DNA from: an uncultured Rheinheimera sp.
GTDB taxonomy: Bacteria; Pseudomonadota; Gammaproteobacteria; Enterobacterales; Alteromonadaceae
Assembly (NCBI GenBank): GCA_943913835.1
Contig: CALTZU010000194.1
Coordinates: 1 to 5,572 of the forward strand
Direction: 5' to 3'
DNA length: 5,572 bases
Position numbers and translations under genes: made by a program. This document shows positions 1 through 5,535 of this stretch, piece by piece; the stretch's first letter is position 1; each line of letters begins with the position of its first letter. The notes beneath the pieces were generated by a model. That model made no database searches. It saw nothing but the letters and a program-made list of their open reading frames with translations, and had not been told where the DNA came from.

Positions 1-420
1 CACTGTAATCTTAATCTGGACGTGATGACGCTGGCTGGATTGATGCACCTGATCGGTGCTTTACCAATTCTGACAGAGGCGGAACGTTATCAAACTGTGT
101 TCGGTGATCCGCAATTTTTAGAAAATGCGATCAATACTTTGTCAGGCCAGATAGGGGCTAATATTATGCGGGCATGGGATTTTTCTGATACTTATGTCCA
201 GATAGTGCAGAACTGGAATAATAGCACCTATCAGGAGGCTCAGGTCAGTTACATAGATTTTATCCGGCTTGGGGCTTTGGTACAGAGCCCATTGGAGGGA
301 CCGGGTCGGCTTCAGGCTCTGCAACCCTATATAGAGCGTCGTATAGTGCCAGACGCTAACTTTATGGAGTTGGCTGAAGTGAATCTGATTTCACAGGAAG
401 TCAAAGCGTTATTTAGCTAA
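1..420 (+). CDS. HDOD-domain signalling protein, C-terminal part (5' truncated by window edge)
   Basis: The reading frame is open from base 1 to a TAA at 418-420, giving 139 visible residues; the true start lies outside the window. The stretch GLMHLIGALPIL (about residues 13-24) fits the HDOD signature G-L-[LM]-H-x-I-G-x-L. The later segment IGANIMRAWDFSD, with helices ending near SYIDFIRLGALV, matches the second half of an HDOD fold. Where catalytic HD phosphohydrolases have metal-binding residues, this protein has HLIG, LSGQIG and QNWNN, so no metal site is visible. That is normal for HDOD proteins, which are thought to be non-catalytic signalling modules, often near two-component or c-di-GMP genes. 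Any N-terminal partner domain (receiver, EAL or GGDEF) would lie off the left edge and cannot be judged. An internal ATG near base 25 could not be the real start because the HDOD core is already under way there. Confidence 0.8.
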   Translation, partial: HCNLNLDVMTLAGLMHLIGALPILTEAERYQTVFGDPQFLENAINTLSGQIGANIMRAWDFSDTYVQIVQNWNNSTYQEAQVSYIDFIRLGALVQSPLEGPGRLQALQPYIERRIVPDANFMELAEVNLISQEVKALFS

Positions 421-436
421 GCTATCGAGAAACAGC

Positions 437-464
437 AAAGCCCGGAGTCTGAGCCGGGCTTTTT
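437..464. terminator. Rho-independent terminator between convergent HDOD gene and rdgC
   Basis: A perfect 9-bp stem, AAAGCCCGG (437-445) paired with CCGGGCTTT (454-462), encloses an 8-base loop and runs into a T tract at 460-464 on the + strand. It lies 17 bases after the HDOD stop. The rdgC stop is at 474-476 on the other strand, so the same hairpin can serve rdgC; read that way its tail is TTTGCTGTTT, a poorer but workable U-rich run. It is probably bidirectional, with the + direction better supported. Confidence 0.88.
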
Positions 465-473
465 GGCTGCAGG

Positions 474-1370
474 TTATTCAGTGCTGATATTTGCCTTGAG
501 CGGTAACAGCGCATGGCGTAGCGCATCGGTCATCAGTAATAAATCTGCATCTAATCGACCTATTACATCATCCCAGCCCATTTCTTCATTTGAGCCTGAC
601 AACAGATCATGGAATTTCAGTCTTTTGATACTGCCATCGTCGCAGATCAGGAACGTCACTTTTTCATCTTGCTCCAAAGCCAACTTAGTCACTAATTTAT
701 CCTGTAAGTGGCTTTGAACTTCGTCTGCACTTAATAAATGGTTGATAAAGCGTACTTTGGCGCCTTCTTCGTCCGGAGCCTTTAATTCAGCTTCAGCACC
801 TAACTGAAAACCTTCTGGTAATTCTTTGCCTTGCAACCAAAAATGTAGTTGTTGGTTCAATTGGTGATTGTCCAACAATGGCATTGCTGGCAGAGAGCCA
901 AAGGCTTTTCGAAGTAAAGCCAGTAACTCCTCAGCTCGGCTGGCGCTGCTAGTATCAACCAGCAACCAGCCTTGTTGTTTGTCATACAAAGCTGTGGTGA
1001 CACTAGATTTGCTAAAGGCACGTGGCAGCAGTGTCTGGATCAGCTCTTCTTTTAACGCCTGCTTTTCTTTGCGGCTTAATGGACGGCCTTTTTCCTGCTC
1101 CATCGCATCAATTTTCGGCGCCAGCTCTTCATTAACTACTGAACCTGGTAGCACTTTCTCCTGCCGTTTTACCGCAAACAGCATCACATCATTGGTTTGA
1201 TGGCAATATTGTTTCAGACTAGGATGCAAAGGGCTGGTAAAGCCCATCTTAATAGCTTCCTGCGAGGTGCAAGGGGTAAATTTGAATGCAGCTAAGGCCT
1301 GCTCTAATTGCTCCTGGTCTGTGTTTAAATTTTCGGTGACCTGGTATAAGCGTAAATTTTTGAACCACAT
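474..1370 (-). CDS. rdgC: Recombination-associated protein RdgC
   Basis: The product has 298 residues, close to the 303 of Escherichia coli RdgC, and aligns along its whole length from memory. Shared landmarks are the start MWFKNL, FTPC (31-34), EEKxLP-like EKVLP (71-75), LLPRAFSKSS (114-123), LALLRKAFGSLP (150-161), GFQL (187-190), VTKLAL (227-232), DDGSIKRLKF (244-253) and DADLLLMT (274-281). RdgC is a nucleoid-associated cytoplasmic protein that forms a ring-shaped dimer around double-stranded DNA and restrains RecA-mediated strand exchange; this is family knowledge. The ATG at 1368-1370 is the start because the family begins with M-(L)-W-F-K-N-L; the Shine-Dalgarno is weak (GAG about 10 bases upstream). 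The kinase gene upstream on the same strand ends in its own terminator, so rdgC is probably transcribed alone. Confidence 0.96.
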   Translation of the reverse strand: MWFKNLRLYQVTENLNTDQEQLEQALAAFKFTPCTSQEAIKMGFTSPLHPSLKQYCHQTNDVMLFAVKRQEKVLPGSVVNEELAPKIDAMEQEKGRPLSRKEKQALKEELIQTLLPRAFSKSSVTTALYDKQQGWLLVDTSSASRAEELLALLRKAFGSLPAMPLLDNHQLNQQLHFWLQGKELPEGFQLGAEAELKAPDEEGAKVRFINHLLSADEVQSHLQDKLVTKLALEQDEKVTFLICDDGSIKRLKFHDLLSGSNEEMGWDDVIGRLDADLLLMTDALRHALLPLKANISTE

Positions 1371-1403
1371 ATTGAACTACTCTAAGCGTAAGAAATGCGG
1401 CTT

Positions 1404-1409
1404 AGTATA
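1404..1409 (-). promoter_or_regulatory. Possible -10 element of the rdgC promoter
   Basis: Read on the minus strand, positions 1409-1404 give TATACT, five of six matches to the sigma-70 -10 consensus, about 33 bases before the rdgC start codon. No convincing TTGACA-like hexamer lies 16-18 bases upstream, so the site is weak or activator-dependent if real. A promoter is expected here because a terminator lies just upstream at 1445-1475. Confidence 0.3.
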
Positions 1410-1444
1410 CAGAGTTCAGCTGCAGGGTTTAGAGTTTTTCCGTT

Positions 1445-1475
1445 AAAAAATAAAGCCCGGCACTTAAACCGGGCT
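1445..1475 (-). terminator. Rho-independent terminator of the histidine kinase gene
   Basis: On the minus strand a 7-bp stem AGCCCGG (1475-1469) pairs with CCGGGCT (1460-1454) across an 8-base loop and is followed by TTATTTTTT (1453-1445). It lies about 20 bases after the kinase stop codon. The stem is the same AGCCCGG/CCGGGCT used in the terminator at 437-464, although the loops differ. Confidence 0.9.
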
Positions 1476-1494
1476 GCTTTACTTTGTTGCTTGC

Positions 1495-3243
1495 TCAGGA
1501 ATTACGCTTTAAATTTTTGGGGAAACGAATATGGTAACTTAGTCCATGGCCTGGCTCGCTGCTGACCTGGATAGAGCCACCCAGTGTCTGGCGCACCAGG
1601 TTGTACGTAATATGAGTGCCTAGACCACTGCCTCCCTGATCACGTTTTGTTGTGAAAAATGGGTGGAATAGTTTTTCCAGTTGTTCCTGCGTCAAGCCCC
1701 TGCCGTTGTCAGAATAGGTAATATCCACCATTTGACCTTCATCCAGCACTGTAATACGGATATAACCTTCTTCCAGCTCTTCAAAACCATGAATTAAAGA
1801 ATTCATTAAAAGATTGGTAAAGATCTGCGAAATTGCTCCTGCAGGGCAGCTCAGCATCAGGCTTTCCGGACAGTTGACATCAATATGATGGCGCGTCTTT
1901 TTGAAATTAGGCTGCAAGGAGCGGATCACTTCATGCAGGTATTCCGCCAGATTAATGGTGCGGATGGCATCACTGGTTTGGTCCACAGCAATTTGTTTAA
2001 AACTGGCTATAAGCTCAGAAGCCCTGGTCAGATTCGATTGCAGCAGCGAGGTACTTTGCTTGGCTTCTTCGATAAAATGTTCCAGCACCTTAGGTGATAA
2101 GGTCTTATCTTTGTATGCTGCATCTAAGGCCGTCAGTTTCTCAGCAAGGAAGCTGGTCGCTGTCACACCTATGCCCACCGGAGTATTCACTTCATGAGTA
2201 ATGCCTGCAACAAAACCACCTAAAGCAGCCATTTTTTCTGACTGCACTAAACGGTCCTGCGCCTGTTTCAAATCATCTACAGTTTTTTCCAGCTCACTTT
2301 GTTTACCGCGTAAAGCTTCTTCACTGTGACGACGACGCTCAATTTCTTCTCGCAGCGCTTGCTGTTTTACTTCCAGTTCTTGCTTTTGTTGCTGCAAATC
2401 CATCATGGCCTGACTTAGACCCGACGTTTTGCGTGCCACTTCCTGCTCTAGCAGTAAGTTATGCTGGTCGAGCTTTTCGTTTGAATGCAGCAGTTGCTTT
2501 TGAGTACTTTCCAATTGGACCTTGTAATCCTGAACACGAGCGATCAATCGGTTAAATGCATCGGCCATCACACTTAGTTCATTGGCTTCATCGTGTCTTA
2601 CTTCAACTTTAGTGCCTTCAAGGTGGTCCAGCTCTAAATCTTCAATTTGCTGTGTCAACTCGCTCAAAGGTAAGGTGAGCTGGCTACGGAAAGCGAGCAA
2701 AAACAGTATTATTAAGAAAGTAGTCTTTAACACCGCATTGCCGACTAAAAAATAAATGCCGACTTTAATCCGATCCAGAACTACTGCTCTGCTGGAAAAT
2801 AAAGTCACGTCACCAACTTGAGTAGCCCGGCCTGAAAATTCGAAAATAAGCGGAAAGGTATAACCAAATAAACCTGAATTCTGTTCAGTTAAGCGAATTC
2901 CTTCCTGCACCAATTGATTGCTGTAGCGTTCGCTTATATCAATGTAACGGCCTAATTGGGTAATAACAGCGCCGCTATCATCCCGCACTATAATGCCTTC
3001 GATCGCAGGAATAGCCAGTAGCCCATCGGCAATGATCAATGCTTGCTGAGTATTTAATTCCCAAATGGCTCGAGTCAGGCTACCAGAGAAAGTTTGCTGT
3101 AATGTCGCTAACTCGCCATTGATGTGATCTTTGGTATTGAAATACTCGGCAACAATCTGACCTAAAGTCACGACAAAGGTCAGGATAAAATATACTGACA
3201 AGACTTTAGTCAGCAGCTTACGCGATAGACTTTTCTGCTGCAT
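1495..3243 (-). CDS. Membrane-bound sensor histidine kinase (HAMP, coiled coil, HisKA, HATPase)
   Basis: The product has 582 residues. A first membrane helix (about 12-32, VLSVYFILTFVVTLGQIV region) and a second (about 161-185) flank a periplasmic domain of roughly 125 residues. That domain carries the pattern TRAIWELNTQQ...GLLAIPAIEGIIVRDDSG (57-91), seen in Cache-like kinase sensor domains; its ligand is unknown. A HAMP linker follows (about 186-240), then a Gln/Glu-rich coiled coil (about 241-335). The H-box is FVAGITHEVNTPVG with phospho-acceptor H350. The ATPase domain shows the N-box N477-x3-N481-x3-H485, G1 box SDNGRGL (511-517), F-box HPFFTTKR (527-534) and G2 box GGSGLGTH (537-544). 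All catalytic boxes look intact. There is no receiver or Hpt domain, so phosphate must go to a separate partner; the receiver gene divergent from it is the nearest candidate. An AAGG Shine-Dalgarno (3254-3251) lies seven bases before the ATG. Confidence 0.93.
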   Translation of the reverse strand: MQQKSLSRKLLTKVLSVYFILTFVVTLGQIVAEYFNTKDHINGELATLQQTFSGSLTRAIWELNTQQALIIADGLLAIPAIEGIIVRDDSGAVITQLGRYIDISERYSNQLVQEGIRLTEQNSGLFGYTFPLIFEFSGRATQVGDVTLFSSRAVVLDRIKVGIYFLVGNAVLKTTFLIILFLLAFRSQLTLPLSELTQQIEDLELDHLEGTKVEVRHDEANELSVMADAFNRLIARVQDYKVQLESTQKQLLHSNEKLDQHNLLLEQEVARKTSGLSQAMMDLQQQKQELEVKQQALREEIERRRHSEEALRGKQSELEKTVDDLKQAQDRLVQSEKMAALGGFVAGITHEVNTPVGIGVTATSFLAEKLTALDAAYKDKTLSPKVLEHFIEEAKQSTSLLQSNLTRASELIASFKQIAVDQTSDAIRTINLAEYLHEVIRSLQPNFKKTRHHIDVNCPESLMLSCPAGAISQIFTNLLMNSLIHGFEELEEGYIRITVLDEGQMVDITYSDNGRGLTQEQLEKLFHPFFTTKRDQGGSGLGTHITYNLVRQTLGGSIQVSSEPGHGLSYHIRFPKNLKRNS

Positions 3244-3387
3244 GAAACAACCTTGTTTAATTCGGCCTAATGATAAACAGCTAAACCACTAAGTTATAGA
3301 AGATCTGTTTAAATGAAAATACTATATGTAATAAATAACTTAGAGACTAGGCAACAAGAGCCGCTTTAGCAATATGGTGGTTATAAA

Positions 3388-3416
3388 TTGTCAGATTGCA
3401 GCAAAATCAGTATTTA
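3388..3416 (+). promoter_or_regulatory. Candidate sigma-70 promoter for the receiver/CheC/GGDEF operon
   Basis: TTGTCA at 3388-3393 (five of six to TTGACA) is followed after 17 bases by TATTTA at 3411-3416, a poor -10. The shifted hexamer TTTAAT (3413-3418) is a better -10 but at 19-base spacing. If used, transcription would begin near 3423 and leave a leader of about 100 bases. The rest of the divergent region 3244-3521 is AT-rich; I could not assign a confident promoter for the kinase in it. Confidence 0.25.
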
Positions 3417-3431
3417 ATGGTGTTAAATTGT

Positions 3432-3458
3432 GGCAGCTTTCAGTATGGTATTGCTGCC
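3432..3458. repeat. Inverted repeat GGCAGC...GCTGCC upstream of the operon
   Basis: GGCAGC (3432-3437) and GCTGCC (3453-3458) are perfect 6-bp reverse complements separated by 15 bases, in otherwise AT-rich intergenic DNA. There is no T tract after it, so it is not a terminator. It could be an operator or a leader hairpin if transcription starts near 3423; a repeat this short could also be chance. Confidence 0.35.
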
Positions 3459-3506
3459 CACTCATTGAACTGTGCTCAAACAAGTGACCAGAAATAAAGC
3501 AATAAT

Positions 3507-3513
3507 AAAGAGG
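3507..3513 (+). promoter_or_regulatory. Ribosome binding site of the receiver gene
   Basis: AAAGAGG lies eight bases before the ATG at 3522. It is the strongest Shine-Dalgarno of the operon and supports this start; the gene downstream appears to depend on translational coupling. Confidence 0.6.
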
Positions 3514-3521
3514 CTGTTTTA

Positions 3522-3887
3522 ATGACGTTACCTGTATTAATTTGTGACGACTCCTTGTTGGCACGAAAACAAGTGCGCAAATCTTTACCTGAATTCTTTG
3601 ATGCCGATATTCTCACCGCAGGAAACGGTGTTGAAGCTCTGGCTATTCTGCGTAGCCAGGAAATTGGATTAGTGTTTTTAGACCTCACCATGCCAGAGTT
3701 GGACGGTATAGGTGTGCTAGAAGCTATTAAGCAAGAAGGAATGGACTGTTTTGTTATTGTTATTTCAGCAGATATTCAACCTGAAATGCAAAAAAGAGTG
3801 ACTGAGCTTGGAGCTTTGGCTTTTATTCACAAACCCGTCAATCCGGAAAAATTGGTGGTGATTCTGAAGCAATATGGTCTGATATGA
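3522..3887 (+). CDS. Stand-alone CheY-like response regulator (receiver domain only)
   Basis: The 121 residues are one receiver domain with no output domain. Conserved positions are all visible: acidic pair D9-D10 (ICDDS), phospho-acceptor D54 (VFLDLTMPELDG), the Ser of VISAD (S82) at the Thr/Ser switch, aromatic F101 at the position of CheY Y106, and K104-P105 (HKP). The protein should therefore accept phosphate from a histidine kinase and act by binding another protein. It begins with MTLPVLICDDS, a normal start for a single-domain receiver. Its stop overlaps the next start as ATGA (3884-3887), so the two are likely translationally coupled. The divergent histidine kinase is the most likely phosphodonor, and the CheC-like product the likely phosphatase; both are inferred from position. 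It is not called cheY because no flagellar chemotaxis genes are in view. Confidence 0.93.
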   Translation: MTLPVLICDDSLLARKQVRKSLPEFFDADILTAGNGVEALAILRSQEIGLVFLDLTMPELDGIGVLEAIKQEGMDCFVIVISADIQPEMQKRVTELGALAFIHKPVNPEKLVVILKQYGLI

Positions 3888-4495
3888 GTAAAGTATTCTC
3901 TGAAGAGCAAAGAGATTGTTTGCAGGAGTTGATCAACGTTGCTATGGGCTTAGCCAGTGACAAACTTGCGCGCTTTTTAAACACCTTTGTGCATTTACAG
4001 GTACCGGCTATAGAGCTGGTTAGTTCTGCACAAATACCTGCTGAGTTTGAGATAAGATATAGCAGTCACGATTCAGCACTGGTCAGTCAGGGTTTTTTAG
4101 GCAATGACGGTTTAAGAGGTGAAGCCATAGTGCTTTACCAACTGGAAAATGCCCATCGTATTGCGGCGTTGCTAGGTTACGAAACCGACAGTATTTCAGA
4201 ACTTGAAATGTTGACAGACATCAGTTCCATTTTGACCACCACATTCTTAAATGGTCTTGCCGCTCAAATCGACAACAGTTTGTCTTACAGTGCGCCCAGA
4301 GTTTTATCCTCCAGGCAAGGCAATGTTGCGCAAGCCTTGCTGGAAACAGCTGGTCATTGGGAGCTGGCCTTGAAAGTCGATATTAGTTACCAGTTGATCG
4401 ATCACTCCTTTAACTGCGATATGTTGCTGTTGATCCCGGGAGAGGCCGTTGTAAATATTCAGCAAATTTTGACTCGGATTTTGGAAGAATATTGA
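3884..4495 (+). CDS. CheC-type CheY-P phosphatase family protein
   Basis: The 203-residue length is typical of CheC and longer than CheX. CheC, CheX and FliY phosphatases share the motif (D/S)-x3-E-x2-N-x22-P, whose Glu and Asn position water for hydrolysis of receiver aspartyl-phosphate. Here D11-x3-E15-x2-N18-x22-P41 fits exactly. The second, pseudo-symmetric copy keeps the spacing but not the chemistry: E108-x3-D112-x2-S115-x22-P138, with Glu changed to Asp and Asn to Ser. I therefore expect one functional catalytic site. No membrane segment or signal peptide is visible, so it should be cytoplasmic. The start overlaps the receiver stop by four bases, and its own Shine-Dalgarno is poor, which points to coupled translation with its probable substrate. 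A non-catalytic adaptor that binds the receiver and contacts the cyclase is an alternative role. Confidence 0.85.
   Translation: MSKVFSEEQRDCLQELINVAMGLASDKLARFLNTFVHLQVPAIELVSSAQIPAEFEIRYSSHDSALVSQGFLGNDGLRGEAIVLYQLENAHRIAALLGYETDSISELEMLTDISSILTTTFLNGLAAQIDNSLSYSAPRVLSSRQGNVAQALLETAGHWELALKVDISYQLIDHSFNCDMLLLIPGEAVVNIQQILTRILEEY
4483..4487 (+). promoter_or_regulatory. Ribosome binding site that decides the GGDEF gene start
   Basis: GGAAG lies inside the last codons of the CheC-like gene, seven bases before the ATG at 4495. A TTG at 4492 is in the same frame and four bases from the motif, so the ATG is the better-spaced and more likely start. Confidence 0.55.
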
Positions 4496-5466
4496 TGTCG
4501 GACAACTGGTTAACCGGCCCTGTACTGGAACAGCTGAACAGTGGTGTACTAGTGGTAGATGAGCAGTTCCAGCTAGTTTATTTAAATGGCTTTTTACAGC
4601 GCCATGGCTCGGTGCAATTGGATGAGGTTAGAGGACTGAGCCTGTTTAAGGTTTTCTCTGATGTACCTGAAGCCTGGCTCAGGCGGAAATTTGCATCCGT
4701 ACTTGAATTACAAAGTCCTTCCTTCAGTAGTTGGGAACAACGTCACTATGTGATTAAGTTGCCGCATATGAGGCCAATAACCAGCTCGAGTCAGTATATG
4801 GCGCAAAATTGCACTATGTTACCTCTGAGTGATGAAGCTGGTCGACGTTACGTTTGCTTGTTGATTGAGGACGCTACCGATACTTTTGTTTACCAGCAAC
4901 ATTTACAAAGCACCTTGCAGAAGCTGGAACATAGCAACAGAATTGATGGCTTAACCCAATGTTTAAACCGAAGGTATTGGGAAGAACAGCTTAAACTGGA
5001 AGTGCAAAGAGCACTGCGTTATCAGCAACCTTTGTCTTTGTTGTTATTCGATCTGGACAAATTCAAGCAACTCAATGACCAATATGGTCACTTAGGTGGA
5101 GATTCAGTACTGATTGAATTATCAGCCAGAGTGCGGGCTTTGTTGCGTGATACAGATTGGTTTGGTCGTTATGGTGGCGAGGAGTTTGGCATAGTGCTTA
5201 CCAATACGCCATTGCAAGGAGCTGTAGAGGTGGCTGAACGCCTTTGCCTCGCAGTGAGCAGTCTTGCTGTTACCTTTAATGAGTGTTCAATTCAAAGCAG
5301 CATCAGTATTGGCGTTGCACAATTAACTAATACAGGTGAGCGTGCTCATGAAGTCCTGATAGGTCAAGCTGACGTAGCACTGTACAATGCGAAAAGGAAT
5401 GGCCGGAACAGAGTAGTTGCTTTTAGTCCGGGTGAAACAGAATTTTTGTTGAAGACCACAGATTAG
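4495..5466 (+). CDS. PAS-GGDEF diguanylate cyclase
   Basis: With the ATG start the product has 323 residues; an in-frame TTG three bases earlier would add one. Residues about 8-128 form a PAS-like sensor (LNSGVLVVDEQFQLVYLN at 14-31), and about 130-150 a short helical linker. The GGDEF domain follows: DGLTQCLNRRYW (151-162), FDLDKFKQLNDQYGH (185-199), the active-site loop RYGGEEF (225-231) and ADVALYNAKRNGRNRV (292-307). GGEEF is a fully active variant in this family, and D186 and E229 sit at the metal-binding positions. R218-D-T-D221, five residues before GGEEF, is an intact RxxD inhibitory site, so product feedback is expected. The enzyme should convert two GTP to cyclic di-GMP in the cytoplasm; no membrane helix is seen. 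Its start overlaps the CheC-like stop by one base (TGATG), making it the last gene of the three-gene operon. The PAS ligand or partner is unknown; the upstream receiver could be that partner. Confidence 0.93.
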   Translation: MSDNWLTGPVLEQLNSGVLVVDEQFQLVYLNGFLQRHGSVQLDEVRGLSLFKVFSDVPEAWLRRKFASVLELQSPSFSSWEQRHYVIKLPHMRPITSSSQYMAQNCTMLPLSDEAGRRYVCLLIEDATDTFVYQQHLQSTLQKLEHSNRIDGLTQCLNRRYWEEQLKLEVQRALRYQQPLSLLLFDLDKFKQLNDQYGHLGGDSVLIELSARVRALLRDTDWFGRYGGEEFGIVLTNTPLQGAVEVAERLCLAVSSLAVTFNECSIQSSISIGVAQLTNTGERAHEVLIGQADVALYNAKRNGRNRVVAFSPGETEFLLKTTD

Positions 5467-5472
5467 TCGGTG

Positions 5473-5518
5473 AATTTTAGAATAATCTAAACATTTAGAT
5501 TGACAGACGTCTAAAATT
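5473..5518. repeat. Nested AT-rich palindrome array (TTTAGA/TCTAAA half-sites)
   Basis: An outer inverted repeat AATTTTAGA (5473-5481) and TCTAAAATT (5510-5518) has 9-bp arms. It encloses an 8-bp-arm palindrome, AATCTAAA-CA-TTTAGATT (5484-5501). The hexamer TTTAGA or its complement TCTAAA occurs four times (5476, 5486, 5494, 5510) in alternating orientation. It follows the cyclase stop by seven bases but lacks a GC stem and a real T tract, so it is a poor terminator. Its overlap with a TTGACA hexamer suggests an operator for the gene starting further right. Confidence 0.6.
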
Positions 5519-5529
5519 TTGAGCATATA
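5500..5529 (+). promoter_or_regulatory. Candidate promoter with an embedded perfect MetJ-type met-box
   Basis: TTGACA at 5500-5505 is a perfect sigma-70 -35 hexamer. CATATA at 5524-5529 (18-base spacing) is a modest -10; TATAGA at 5526-5531 matches better but at 20-base spacing. AGACGTCT at 5505-5512, identical to the E. coli MetJ met-box consensus, lies between the two elements where a repressor would block polymerase. The box to its left (5497-5504, AGATTGAC) matches the consensus at only three of eight positions, so the MetJ reading is tentative. Transcription would start near 5536, at or next to the next ATG. Confidence 0.35.
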
Positions 5530-5535
5530 GACAGT

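Noticed and set aside
868..1200. A 110-codon open frame on the + strand inside rdgC
   Set aside because: It lies wholly antisense to a well-matched RdgC and its translation is Ser-rich with no recognisable domain; it is a shadow of the real gene.
1885..2197. Two overlapping + strand open frames antisense to the kinase
   Set aside because: They cover the HisKA-to-ATPase segment of the kinase, which has intact motifs, and show no domain or ribosome binding site.
3245..3258. AAACAA-CC-TTGTTT palindrome over the kinase ribosome binding site
   Set aside because: Arms of 6 bp with a 2-base gap are expected about once by chance in a window of this size, and the stem would be weak; no further support.
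3431..3455. TGGCA...TTGCT resembling a sigma-54 promoter
   Set aside because: The GG and GC dinucleotides are 19 bases apart instead of the required 10, so it does not fit.
3476..3691. Minus-strand 71-codon open frame overlapping the start of the receiver gene
   Set aside because: It is antisense to conserved receiver sequence, has a low-complexity tail and no supporting signal.
5473..5521. The palindrome array as the terminator of the three-gene operon
   Set aside because: The stems are almost entirely A/T, the inner hairpin is not followed by a U tract and the outer one has only a short one; an operator reading fits better, though weak termination is not excluded.
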